Source: Symsagittifera roscoffensis
Taxonomy: Eukaryota; Xenacoelomorpha; Acoela; Convolutidae
Length of the DNA stretch: 64,000 bases
Assembly: GCF_963678635.1 (NCBI RefSeq)
Contig: NC_087063.1
Span: forward strand, 62,851,290 to 62,915,289
Direction of reading: 5' to 3'
Below are positions 24,211-35,000 of the stretch, piece after piece. The position numbers were made by a program, and so were the translations under genes. Positions within the stretch are counted from its first letter, which is position 1. The number at the start of each line of letters is the position of its first letter. Below the pieces are notes generated by a model. It saw only the letters and a program-made list of their open reading frames with translations, was not told the DNA's origin and ran no database searches.

Positions 24211-25916
24211 TCTTACCCGAACCTCTACTGAAAAACCATTCTGTTAACTGTCTATTATCTAACCAAGCCAAGGAACCATACAAAGATCATCTGTGATTTT
24301 ACCGCTCGTTAGCCATGTACATGAGTGGACACAATGATCTCGACTTTCACAATTATAGATACTTTACAGAGTTCATACAAAGTCTGGTTGTGATCCTAAA
24401 AATTTTGGCGGAGTTTCAGTAGAAAATGTACCTATTGTCGAGGAAATTGTGCAAAGAAATATCTTTATATACGATTTCGATATCCAACAAGGAGAAAACG
24501 TAGGAGAACTAGCTCGACGAAGTACTGGAAGATTTGATAAAACAGTAAAATTACTGAGATTCAACAATCATATCATTCACACAAATGATATTGATTCTTT
24601 CTTCAAGTGCTTCCGGTGTCCTAGTTGTGATACTTTCTTCAAAAGATCTGAGTTTCTCAACAAACATATTCTGAGATGCAAGGATCGAGTGAAACATATT
24701 TACCCGAAAAATGTGTGTGAGCTTCGGGAAACTTCGTTTGAAAAGCTAGAAGGATTCAAGATTCCAGTTTCTGAATATAACAAACTTTTTAATAACCTAG
24801 CAGTTTTCGTTTTTGAGTCGATTTATGTTCCCACAGAGGAACAAAAATAAACCCATACTACAAGATGGATTGGAAAACATGTTCCAGTTTCAGTCTCTTT
24901 ATCATCAAATCTGATTGATGAACCCATCTTTTTGTACAACAAGGATCCACAGAATTTGATTATTGATTTTTTAAGCAAACTCGAGCTGTTGACTGAAAAA
25001 AGTAAGCTGGAGATGAGACCAAAATTTCAAGATATTGAAGCAGTGTCAATGAAAAAATGAAAAAGGTCTTTGATCAGCTAAACGAGCGAAGTAAAAACTT
25101 TTCAAGCAACAAATTTGAGTACGAAGACGAATGCATTGAAGATTCGGAAGAAGCAGATATGTCAACACTATTCTTACGAATTCAGAAAAATCAGCTCATC
25201 GATTTGAAACAGCATCTGGAGAGATATGTACAAACTTTACCTGTTTTTGGATTTAAAAGTGGTAGATATGATTTAAATTAGATCGAGTCCTACCTAATCC
25301 CCTATTTGATTCGAGATAGAGAACAGGAAACGTCCGTCATCAAAAAGCAAATGAGTTTATATCTTTTAAAATTGGAGTTGTATAATTTCTCGACATGATG
25401 AAGTTTCTGGGTGGAGGAACTACTCTAGACTCCTTTCTCGAAGCCTAAAAAACTAGCGAGACGAAATAATTCTTTCACTATGAGTGGTTCGATAAGCCAG
25501 ACAAACTTGAATTTTTTCCGAATGAAGCGTTTTTCAGTAAACTTAGAAACATCAAACCTCTAGACAAAGACTTCTTCGATTATGAGAAAATGAGAAAAAG
25601 TGGGCTTGACGAACAACAAGCACTGAAAAAGCTTCAAATCAAGACTATACCTCCATCTGGTTTGGATAATTACAATTACTTACAAGAGACTTGGGAGAAA
25701 AACGGAATGACAGTGTTCAAAGGCTTTTTGAAGTGGTACAACAACATAGATGTAGTTCCAACCCTGGAGGCAATGCAAAAAATGATTCAGTTTTATTATA
25801 ACAAGGGAATTGATGAATTAAAACTTGGATGTACTCTTCCAAATCTAGCAAACATATGTCCACAAAAATCTACAAATTAAAAATTTCATCCATTTTGCGA
25901 AAGTGATAAAGATTTG
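24211..25916 (+). repeat. PolB tandem unit 1 (about 1706 bp)
   Basis: Starts at TCTTACCCGAACCTC and ends just before the same bases recur. It encodes a linker, then IYDFDIQQGENVGELARRST, the zinc-finger CFRCPSCDTFFKRSEFLNK, the ExoI region, and YNYLQETWEKNGMTVF. At the ExoI position the reading is VFVFESI, so the aspartate of the D-x-E pair is valine. At ExoII the reading is FGFKSGRYDLN followed by a stop, so the expected asparagine is lysine. Stops also lie near 24850 and 25390-25450. Confidence 0.88.
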
Positions 25917-27632
25917 TCTTACCCGAACCTCTTCTGAAAAACCATTCTGTTAACTGTCTATTATCTAACCAAGCCAAGGAACCATACAAAGATCATCTGT
26001 GTTTTTACCGCTCGTTAGCCATGTACATGAATGGACACAATGATCTCGACTCTCACAATTCTAGATACTTTACAGTGTTCATACAAAGTCTGGTTATGAT
26101 CCTAAAAATTTTTGCGGAGTTTCAGTAGAAAATTTACCTATTGCCGAGGAAATTGTGCAAAGAATTATCTTTATATACGATTTCGATATCCAACAAGGAA
26201 AAAATGTAGGAGAACTAGCTCGACGAAGTACTGGAAGATTTGATAAAACAGTAAAATTACTGAGATTCAACAATCATATCATTCCCAAAAATGGTATTGA
26301 TTCTTTCTTCAAGTGCTTTCGGTGTCCTAGTTGTGATACTTTCTTCAAAATATCTGAGTTTCTCACTAAACATATTCTGAGATGCAAGGATCGAGTGAAA
26401 CATATTTACCCAAAGAATGTGTGTGAGCTTCGGGAAACTTTGTTTGAAATGGTAGAAGGATTCAAGATTCCAGTTTCTGAATATTACAATTTTTTTTAAT
26501 AACCTAGCAGTTTTGTTTTTGAGTCGATTTATGTTCCTTCAGAGGAACAAAATTAAACCCAAACTACAAGATGGATTGGAAAACATGTTCCAGTTTCAGT
26601 CTCTTTATCATCAAATCTGATTGATGAACCCACATTTTTTTACAACAAGGATCCACAGAATTTGATCATTGATTTTTTAAGCAAACTCGAGCTGTTGGCT
26701 GAGAAAATTAAGCTGGAGATGAGAACAAAATTTCAAGATATTGAAGCAGTGTCAATGAAAAAATGAAAAAGGTCTTTGATTAGCTAAGCGAGCGAAGTAA
26801 AAACGATTCAAGCAACAAATTTGAGTACGAAGACGAATGCATCGAAGATTCGGAAGAAGCAGATATGTCAACACTATTCTTACGAATTCAGAAAAATCAG
26901 CTCATCGATTTGAAACAGTATCTAGAGAGATATTTAAATACTTTACCCGTTTTTGGATTTAATAGTGGTAGATATGATTTAAGTTAGATCGAGTCCTACC
27001 TAATCCCCTAGTTGATTCGCGATAAAGAACAGGAAACGTCCGTCATCAAAAAGCAAATGAGTTTATATCTCTCAAAATTGGAGATGTATAATTTCTCGAC
27101 ATGATGAAGTTTCTGGGTGGAGGAACTACTCTGGATTCCTTTCTCAAAGCCTAAAAACTAGCGAGACGAAATAATTCTTTCACTATGAGTGGTTCAATAA
27201 GCCAGACAAACTTGAATTTTTTTCCGAATTGCTACCTCATGAAGCGTTTTTCAGTAAACTTAGAAACAACAAACCTCTAGACAAAGACTTCTTCGATTAT
27301 GAGAAATTGAGAAAAAGTGGGCTTGACGAACAACAAGCACTGAAAAAGCATCAAATCAAGACTATACCTCCATGTGGTTTGGATAATTACAATTACTTAC
27401 AACAGACATGGGAGAAAAACGGAATGACAGTGTTCAAAGATTTTTTGAAGTGGTACAACAACATGGATGTAGTTCCAACCCTGGAGGCAATGCAAAAAAT
27501 TGTTCAGTTTTTTCATAACAAGGGAATTGATGAAATAAAACTTGGATGTACTCTTCCAAAACTAGCAAACATATGTCTACAAAAATCTACAAATTACAAA
27601 TTTATACATTTTGCGAAAGTGATAAAGGTTTG
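25917..27632 (+). repeat. PolB tandem unit 2 (about 1716 bp)
   Basis: Same order of blocks as unit 1, with the same breakpoint at both ends. ExoI is broken by a one-base change of length at about 26500-26520. ExoII keeps its asparagine (FGFNSGRYDLS) but a stop follows at once. The C-terminal part of the unit is readable from 27229 to 27669. Differences from units 1 and 3 are scattered point changes, so the copies have diverged since they arose. Confidence 0.88.
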
Positions 27633-29354
27633 TCTTACCCAAACCTCTACTGAAAAATCATTCTTTTAACTGTTTTTTATCTAACAAAGCCAAGGAACCA
27701 TAAAAAGTTCATCTGTGTCTTTACCGCTCATTAGCCATGTACATGAATGGACACAATGATCTCGAGTCTCACACTTCTAGATACGTTACAGAGTTTATAC
27801 AAAGTCTGGTTATGATCCTATGAATTTTCGAGGAGTTTCAGTAGAAAATTTACCTATTGTCGAGGAAATTGTGCAAAGAAAAATCTTTATACACGGTTTC
27901 GATATCCAACAAGGAAAAAATGTAGGAGAACTAGCTCGACGAATTACTGGAAGATTTGATAAAACAGTAAAATTACTGAGATTCAACAATCATATCATTC
28001 ACACAAATGATATTGATTCTTTCTTCAAGTGCTTCCGGTGTCCTAGTTGTGATACTTCCTTCAAAAGATCTGAGTTTCTCAACAAACATATTCTGAGATG
28101 CAAGTATCGAGTGAAACATATTTACCCAAAGAATGTGTATGAGCTTCGAGAAACCTTGTTTGAAACGCTAGAAGGATTCAATCTTCCAGTTTCTGAAGAT
28201 AACAAACTTTTAATAACCTAGCAACTTTCTTTTTTGAGTCGATTTGGGTTCCTACAGAGGAACAAAAAGAAGCCCAAAATACAAGATGGATTAGAAAACA
28301 TGTTCCAACTTCAGTCCCTATATCATCAAATCTGATTGATGAACCCATTTTCTGGTACGACATGGATCCACAGAACTTGATTTTTGATTTTGTAAGCAAA
28401 CTCGATCCGTTGGCTGGAAAAAGTAAAAAGTAAGCTGGAGAAGGGAACAAAATTTCAAGATTTTGAAGCAGCTATCAGTGAAAAAATGAAAAAGATCTTT
28501 GATCAGCTAAGCGAGCGAAGTAAAAACTACTCAAGCAACAAGTTTGAGTATGAAGACGAATGCATTGAAGATTCGGAAGAAGCAGATATGTCAACACTAT
28601 TCTTACGAATTCAGAAAAATCTGCTCGTCGATTTGAAACAACTCCTGGAGAGATATGTAAAAACTTTACCTGTTTTTGGATTTAATAGTGGTAGATATGA
28701 TTTAAACTTGATCAAGTCCTACCTAATCCCCTATTTGATTCGCAATAAAGAAGAGGAAACATCCGTCAACAAAAAAGCAAATGAGTTTATAACTTTCAAG
28801 TTTGGAGATGTTTAATTTCTCGACATAATGAAGATTCTGGATGGAGCAACTACTCTGGACTCCTTTCTCCAACCTTATAAAGCTAACGGAACTAAAAGTT
28901 TCTTTCCTATGAGTGGTTAGATAACCCAGAAAAACTTGATTTTCCCGAATTGCCACCTTATGAAGCCTTTTTCAGTAAACTTAGAAACAACAAACCTATA
29001 GACAAAGACTTCATCGATTATGAGAAATTGAAAAAAATCCTATTGACAAACAACAAGCACTGAAAAAGCTTCAAATCAAAACTATACTTCCATCTGGTTA
29101 GGATAATTACAATTACTTACAAGATACTTGGAAAAAAAACCAAATGACAGTGTTCAAAGGCTTTTTGAAGTGGTACAACAACAATGATGTAGTTCCAACC
29201 CTGTAGGCTATGCAAAAATTAATTCAATTTTATCATAACAAGGTAATTGATGTGTTAAAACTTGGCTCTAATCTTCCAAATCTAGCAATCATATCTCCAC
29301 ACAAATCTACAAATTACAAATTTTATCCATTTTGCGAAAGTGATTAAGATTTGT
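27633..29354 (+). repeat. PolB tandem unit 3 (about 1722 bp), continuous with the polymerase core
   Basis: Same blocks again. At ExoI the reading is TFFFESI, so the catalytic aspartate is phenylalanine. ExoII is the best kept (GFNSGRYDLNLIKSYLIPYL). At about 29354 this copy does not return to the duplication breakpoint but continues into KICEKIGEELTHGPSIVFTR and the polymerase core. It is therefore the copy that keeps the original downstream junction. Confidence 0.88.
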
Positions 29355-31082
29355 GAAAAAATTGGAGAAGAATTGACCCATGGACCTTCCATTGTCTTCA
29401 CTCGAAAAGCTGTAGTTGACAAAATTTTTATCAGAAATTCATCAAATGTTTGTAAATCAATCGTTGGAACTGATGCAAGTCAGCTCTACCCCCTTCTCAA
29501 TCTGTCAAGATATGCCAACAGGACTGTACACGAGATGGGAGTTTGACGCTGATATGGAGAAATTCAAGGTTAGACATAATCGATCTCGCAACTTTGAGAT
29601 TATGGTCATGTCTTTCTACCAGGAACAACGACCAGAATGCAAAATTGAGAGTTTTTTCGTACCTGGAAAACAGAATAAAAAATGACTGTTTTAATGTGGA
29701 CGCTTATTGTAATCACTGTAAGACAGTGTTCGAAGCAATGGGATGCTACTACAACTTCTGTTACTGCCAAGAAGCTCGTCCTTCTTTAACAGAACAGGAG
29801 TTTGAGCGAGGAAATAATAAGAGAGAGATGTACGGTATTCGACGAGAATACATTAAAGAGAAAGGATACAAATTTGAAGAAATGTGGGATTGTGACTGAT
29901 GGGAAAGTTTCAAAACCAATGACAAGATCAAAATCACGTCAGAACCCACTTTCCTTTTAAAAGACCTCTTTCTACAGACTCCCTTCTGGCGAAAATAAAA
30001 AATTCTATTTTTGACTACGTTCAGTGCGACTCAGTTGTTCCAGATGAACTGAAATCAAAATTTGCCAACTTTCCTCCAATTTTCAAAAACACTGAAGTTG
30101 CAGGAAATGATATTGGAGACTAAATGAAAAACTATGCAATCGAGAACGAAAAGTTAACTCATCCTCAGAGAATGCTGATATCTAGTTGCAAGCTAGAAAT
30201 TTGAACAGTTATAACTCCTCTGTTCAACTTTTATTTGGAACTTGACTTGCAGTGCTCCAAAATTTACCGTTTTGTTCAGTATACTCCACGGAAATGTTTC
30301 AATAATTTCGTTCAATCAATTTTGTTGATGCGAGAAGAAAAGGAGATGAAAACCCTCTATCAGGAGTTGTAGCAGAAACAATGAAAAATTTACGTAATTC
30401 CTCGTATGGATATCAGATCATGGATAGATCCAGGCATATAATTACCAAGTATCTGTACGATGAAAAAACTCATAGAGCAATCAATGAGCCATTGTTTAAA
30501 AAATTAGAAAACAGCTGAAAAAGACTTGAACGAGGGGAGTTGTTGAAATCAACCATTGAGCACCGAGAACCCATCATTGTTGGCTTTTTCATACTTCAGT
30601 ATGCAAAGCTGAGTATGTTGGAACTCTACTATAACTTCTCCGAAAAGTTCTGTGATGTAAATAAACTCGAAGAGTTGGAGATGGACACATACTCACTTTA
30701 CTTGGCTCATGTGGAAAAAATTTTATACGACTCTGTCCAACAAGAAAAAAGAGACATTTGGGAGGCAGATGCGATATCTAATTTCTTCCCTCGAACGTGT
30801 TGCAGTCTCCATAGAAAGCATGATAAGCGGGAGCCGGGACTTTTCAAAGAGGAATTTAGGTGCACAGAAATTCTATGTTTCTGTAGCATAACTTATTGCC
30901 GCTATGACAACAAAACAGACAAATTCAAATTCAGCAGCGAAGGATTAAACAAACGAGTTCTAGAAGATTCTGGAGATGGAACCATGTCAAAGTACAGCAG
31001 AGTGCTCGATGAAGCAATCAAATTAACATCTACAAATAGAGTATTCAGAACTGTAAATCATATGGTGGCCACATATGAGTAA

Positions 31083-31377
31083 ACAAAGAAAGGACTTAGT
31101 AATTTTATCCAAAAAGACAAGCGTAAGATGATGGAATTCTTACAAAACCCTTGAACTTATAGGAACTGATGCAAAGTAATAAGTTTCTAACAAGTGATGC
31201 AATTTATTAAATTTTTGTACGATGCAGTATTTTGTTGGTGTTTTACTATAAAGTTGAGATAAATTTCAAATACGATGAAGTGTTTTATTTATTTTCATTG
31301 TAATTAGGTTTTTTTCTTAAAAATTTGATTTTTTTGAAGTTTCAGTAGATTTCAGCATTGCAGTAGACTTCAGCATA
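31083..31377. other. AT-rich segment between PolB and the right inverted repeat
   Basis: After the premature stop at 31080 a short in-register tail (TKKGLSNFIQKDKRK) continues to about 31155. The rest is AT-rich with no coding signal; AATAAA-like tracts are present on the plus strand but no single polyadenylation site stands out. Confidence 0.5.
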
Positions 31378-31842
31378 AAAAATCAAATTATCCAACAAAT
31401 TAGGTTAAATTATAGCTAATCTTATCTTGTTTTGAAGTTTTTTGAACTTTTTTCAATTTTTTCGATAAAAAGTCTAAGATTTTACCCATAAACTTGTACC
31501 ATTGACTTACCTGTACCAAAAAAATAAATTAAAAGACCTTCATTACAAAGTCTACAAGTAATTAATTATTGATATTTACAAATTAGATAACACGCGCCAA
31601 ACTTTTTGCAAAAAAACTAGGCATTTCCAGACAAAATCCAAAAAAAAAATAGTTTTTTTTTACCACTATCTTACCATCACACAAACCATAAAACCTTACC
31701 ATTGGTATTCCCTGTCTTAATACATTGTAGACTCTACCTAATATTAATACATAGCTAGCTGAACGAAAATCTATAACGTATCTTAATACCTGGAGTCAGC
31801 AATCCCCCCCCCCCCCCCTGATCACCTCCAACCTCTACTATT
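31378..31842 (-). repeat. Right terminal inverted repeat (inner copy)
   Basis: Reverse complement of 14627-15085, sharing the terminal bases AATAGTAGAGGTTGG and the internal GGTTTTATGGTTTGTGTGAT. It holds a run of 15 C at 31804-31818 that is absent from the left arm, where the text reads CAGGGGTGGAGC. Its outer edge coincides to the base with the left edge, but what follows is not a target duplication (see next entry). Confidence 0.88.
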
Positions 31843-31990
31843 TACGGCATTGCAAGTTGTCCTCGACAAAGCCCCTCCTAACACAGATAAAGTTTTTGCA
31901 GGCAACAAGGCAAATGGTCAATTTACAGCATTGAAACTAAATACGGCATTGTAGAATGTCCTCACCTAAGCCCCTCCTAACACAACTAAG
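31843..31990 (-). repeat. Inverted satellite segment attached to the right end
   Basis: Read on the minus strand, this 148-bp piece is a satellite segment that matches the left flank of the element (14479-14626) at the same length and with the same junction, including the hexamer GCCGTA directly against the inverted-repeat terminus. About 85-90% of bases agree by eye. The satellite on both sides of the element otherwise runs on the plus strand. Confidence 0.85.
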
Positions 31991-32018
31991 CCCCTGATCA
32001 CCTTCAACCTCTACTACT
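31991..32018 (-). repeat. Second (outer) copy of the right terminus, 28 bp
   Basis: On the minus strand the outermost bases read AGTAGTAGAGGTTGAAGG then TGATCAGGGG, matching the left terminus at 26 of 28 positions. It is followed on the plus strand by GCTGTA (32019-32024), the partner of the left target duplication, and then ordinary satellite. It abuts the inverted satellite piece at a GGGG shared by both sequences. Confidence 0.8.
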
Positions 32019-32024
32019 GCTGTA

Positions 32025-35000
32025 TTTTGTTTTGATACTGTAAATTGATCATTTGCCTTCAAAATCCTTAGTTGTGTTAGGAGGATGGGCTTAGTCAGTT
32101 GTTTACGTAAGTTGTTGTGTACTTTGTGACTCCAAAAATCTTAATTGTATTAGAAAGACTTAGTTGAGGACAACATGCAAAGCCGTGTTCATTTTCAACG
32201 CTGTAAATTGGCAATTTGTCTCTGTGCCTTCAAAAACCCTAGTTGAGTTAGGAGGTGCTTAGTTGAGGACAACATGCAATGCCGTATTTAATTTCAATGC
32301 TGTAAAATAACTATATGCCTTTATGCCTCCAAGAAATTTAGTTGTGTTAGGAGGGGCTTTGTGGAGGTATTATTTTTTTTTGCCGTAAATTGATCATTTG
32401 CCTTCGTGCCTTAAAAAGTTATAGTTGTGTTAGGAGGGCTTCGTTGAGAACAACTTGCAACGCCGTATTTTTTTAAATGCGGTAAAAAGATCATTTGCCT
32501 CCAAAATCATTAGTTGTGTTAGGAGGGGCTTAGTGGGTTGTTTTTTGTCTTGTGCCTCCAAAAAGTTTAAATGTGTTAGGAGGGGCTTAGTTGAGGACAA
32601 CATGCAAAGCCTTTTTTTCAATGCTGTAAATTGACTTTTTGCCTTTGTTCCTTCAAAAACTTTAGTTTTGTTATGAGGGGCTTAGTTGAGGACTTTGCAA
32701 TGCCGTATTTTATTTTAATGCTAAAAATTGATCATTTGCTTTTGAACCCCTGAAAATTTTAGTTAGGTTTGGAAGGGCTTGGAGGAATGTTTAGTGAGCT
32801 GCTCTTTATCTCGTGCCCCCAAAAACCTCAACTGTGTTAGAAAAGTCTTTGTAGAGGACAGCTTGCAATGCCGTATTGTTTTGATTACCTCAAGTTCATC
32901 ATGTGACTTTGCGCCTCTAAAAGTGAGCTGTATTGTGCCTCCAAAAGTCCTAGTTGAGTTGAGAGAGTCTAAGTTTTAGACAACTTGCAAGGCCATATTT
33001 TAGTTCAATGTTTTAAAATGATCAATTGCCTTTGTGCCTCTAAAAAGTTTCGTTGTGTTAGGAGGGGCTTAGACGAATGTTTAAGTGAGATGTTCTTGAC
33101 CTGTTGCATCTAAAAACCTTAACTGTGTTAGCAGGGGTTTTGTTGTGAACAAATTACATTAACGTGTTTTACTTTAATGCTGTAAACTGACCCTTTGCTT
33201 TTGTGCCTCCTGAAGCCTTAGTTATGTTATGACGGGCTAAGTGGAAAGTTTAGGTGAGTTTTTCATGTCTTGTTACCTCTAAAAACCTTAACTGTGTTAG
33301 GAGGGGTTTTGTTGAGGACAACTTGAAATGCCGTATTGTTTTTAATACTGTTTTTTATCATTTGACTTTGTACCTCACAAAATCTTAGTTTTGCTAGGAG
33401 GGGCGCAGTTGGATGTTTAGGCAAGCTGTTCTTGACTTTGTGCCTCCAAAAACCTTAGTTGTGTTAGGAGCGGCTTTGTTGAGAAATTGCAATGCCGTAT
33501 TTTTTTGTAACGCTCTAAATTGATCATTTGCCTCTGTGACTCCAAAAACCTTAGTTGTGTTGGGAGAGACTTTAATGGAGTTATTAGGTAAGCTGTTACT
33601 GACTTTGTGCCTCCAAAAAACTTTAATTGTGTAAGGAGGGTCTTAGTATTAGACAACTTGCAATTTCGTATTTTTTTTAAATCTGCAAAAGCATAAATTG
33701 CGTTTGTGCCTCCAAACTTTAGTTGCGTTAGGAGGGTCTGATGTTTATTGAGCTGTTCTTGACTTTGTGCCCCCAAAAATGAGGACAGTTTGCAATGCTG
33801 TTTTGTTTTTTAAAACTGTTTATTTATCATTTGAACTTGTGCCCCCGAAAACCTTCGTTGTGTTTGGAGGGGCGCAGTTGGATGTTTAAGCAAGCTGTTC
33901 CTGACTGTGTGCTTCCTAACCTTAGTTGTGTTAGAAAAAACTATTTGATGACAACTTGCAACGCTCTATAGTATTTATTTTAATGCTGTAAACTGATCAT
34001 TTGCATTTTTGCCTGGAAATTTTTTTTTGTGTTATGAGGGGCTTAGGTGAATGTTTAGTGAGCTGTTTTTGACCTCGTGCACCCATAAACTTTAGTTGTT
34101 TCAGGAAAAATTTTGTTGAGGACAGCTTGCAACGCGATATTTTGATTGAATGCTATGAATTGAGCTTTTGCCTTAAAGCCTCCAGATACCTTAATTGTTT
34201 TAGCGGGGGTTTCGTTGAAAACAAATTGCAATGCCGTTTTTTACTATATTGCTGTAAAATGATCATTTGACTTTGCGCATCCAAAAAGCTCCGTTGTGTT
34301 AGGCAGTTCGTGTTTGGATGTTTGTACGAGCCGCTCTTGACTTTGTGCCTCCAAAAACCTTCTTTGTGTTAGGAGGGGTTTACTTGAGGAGAACTTGCAG
34401 TGCCGTATTTTTTTTTAATGCTGTAAATTGATCAATTGCCTCTAAAGCATTAGTTGTGTTGGGAGGGGCTCAGTGGAATGCTTAGATGAGCTGCTCTTTG
34501 TTCTTGACTTTGTGCGTCCAAAAATCTAAGTTGGTTTGGAGGACCAACTTGCAACTCAGTATATTTTTTGCTGTAAATTGATCATTTGCATATGAACCTC
34601 CGAAATTTTTAGTTAGGTTTGGAAGGACTTAGAGGAATGTTTAATGAGCTGCTCTTCATTTCGGCCCCCAAAAACCAGAAACTGTGTTAGAAAGGTCTTC
34701 GTAGAGGACAACTTGCAATGCCGTATGGTTTTGATTTCCTCAAGTTCAACATTTTATTCTGTGCCCCTAAAAGTCTCAGCTGTGTTAGGCGGGACGTGGT
34801 TGCATGTCAAAGTGAGCTGTCTTGTACCTGAGTTTGAGCCTCCAAAAGTCCTAGTTGAGTTGAGAGATTCTCAGTATAAAACAACATGCAATGCCGTATT
34901 TCACTTCAATGGTTTAAAATGATCAAATGCATTTGTGCCTCTTAAAATCTTAATTGTGTTAGGAGGGGCTTAGAAAAACGTTTAAGTGAGCTGTTTTTGA

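Larger units (their letters stand above)
23440..31082 (+). pseudogene. Protein-primed family B DNA polymerase (Polinton PolB), broken and internally triplicated
   Basis: Order along the gene: N-terminal zinc-finger segment (23440-24210), three tandem copies of a linker, zinc-finger and exonuclease unit (24211-29354), then the polymerase core (29355-31082). Core motifs: motif A reads GTDASQLYP at about 29469-29492, motif B NSSYGYQ at 30396-30416, and motif C MDTYSLYLA near 30681-30705. In motif C the second metal-binding aspartate is tyrosine. C-terminal blocks include FFPRTCCSLHRKHDKREPGL, FSSEGLNKRVLEDSGDG and FRTVNHMVATYE. More than a dozen stops and frameshifts occur. Such polymerases replicate linear element DNA from a protein primer. 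The repeated units make this gene about 5 kb longer than expected for the family. Confidence 0.92.
14627..32018. mobile_element. Polinton/Maverick (adintovirus-like) element, decayed
   Basis: A 17.4 kb insertion into satellite DNA with long terminal inverted repeats, six-base target duplication and a Polinton gene set: packaging ATPase, integrase, minor and major capsid proteins, a basic core-like protein and a protein-primed family B polymerase. Left-half genes lie on the minus strand; the polymerase and one further ORF lie on the plus strand, so transcription diverges near 22.2-22.5 kb. Size (usually 15-20 kb) and gene content fit the family. All genes have stops or frameshifts and key catalytic residues are lost, so the copy is dead. 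It is much more AT-rich than the retroelement coding region further right. Confidence 0.93.
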
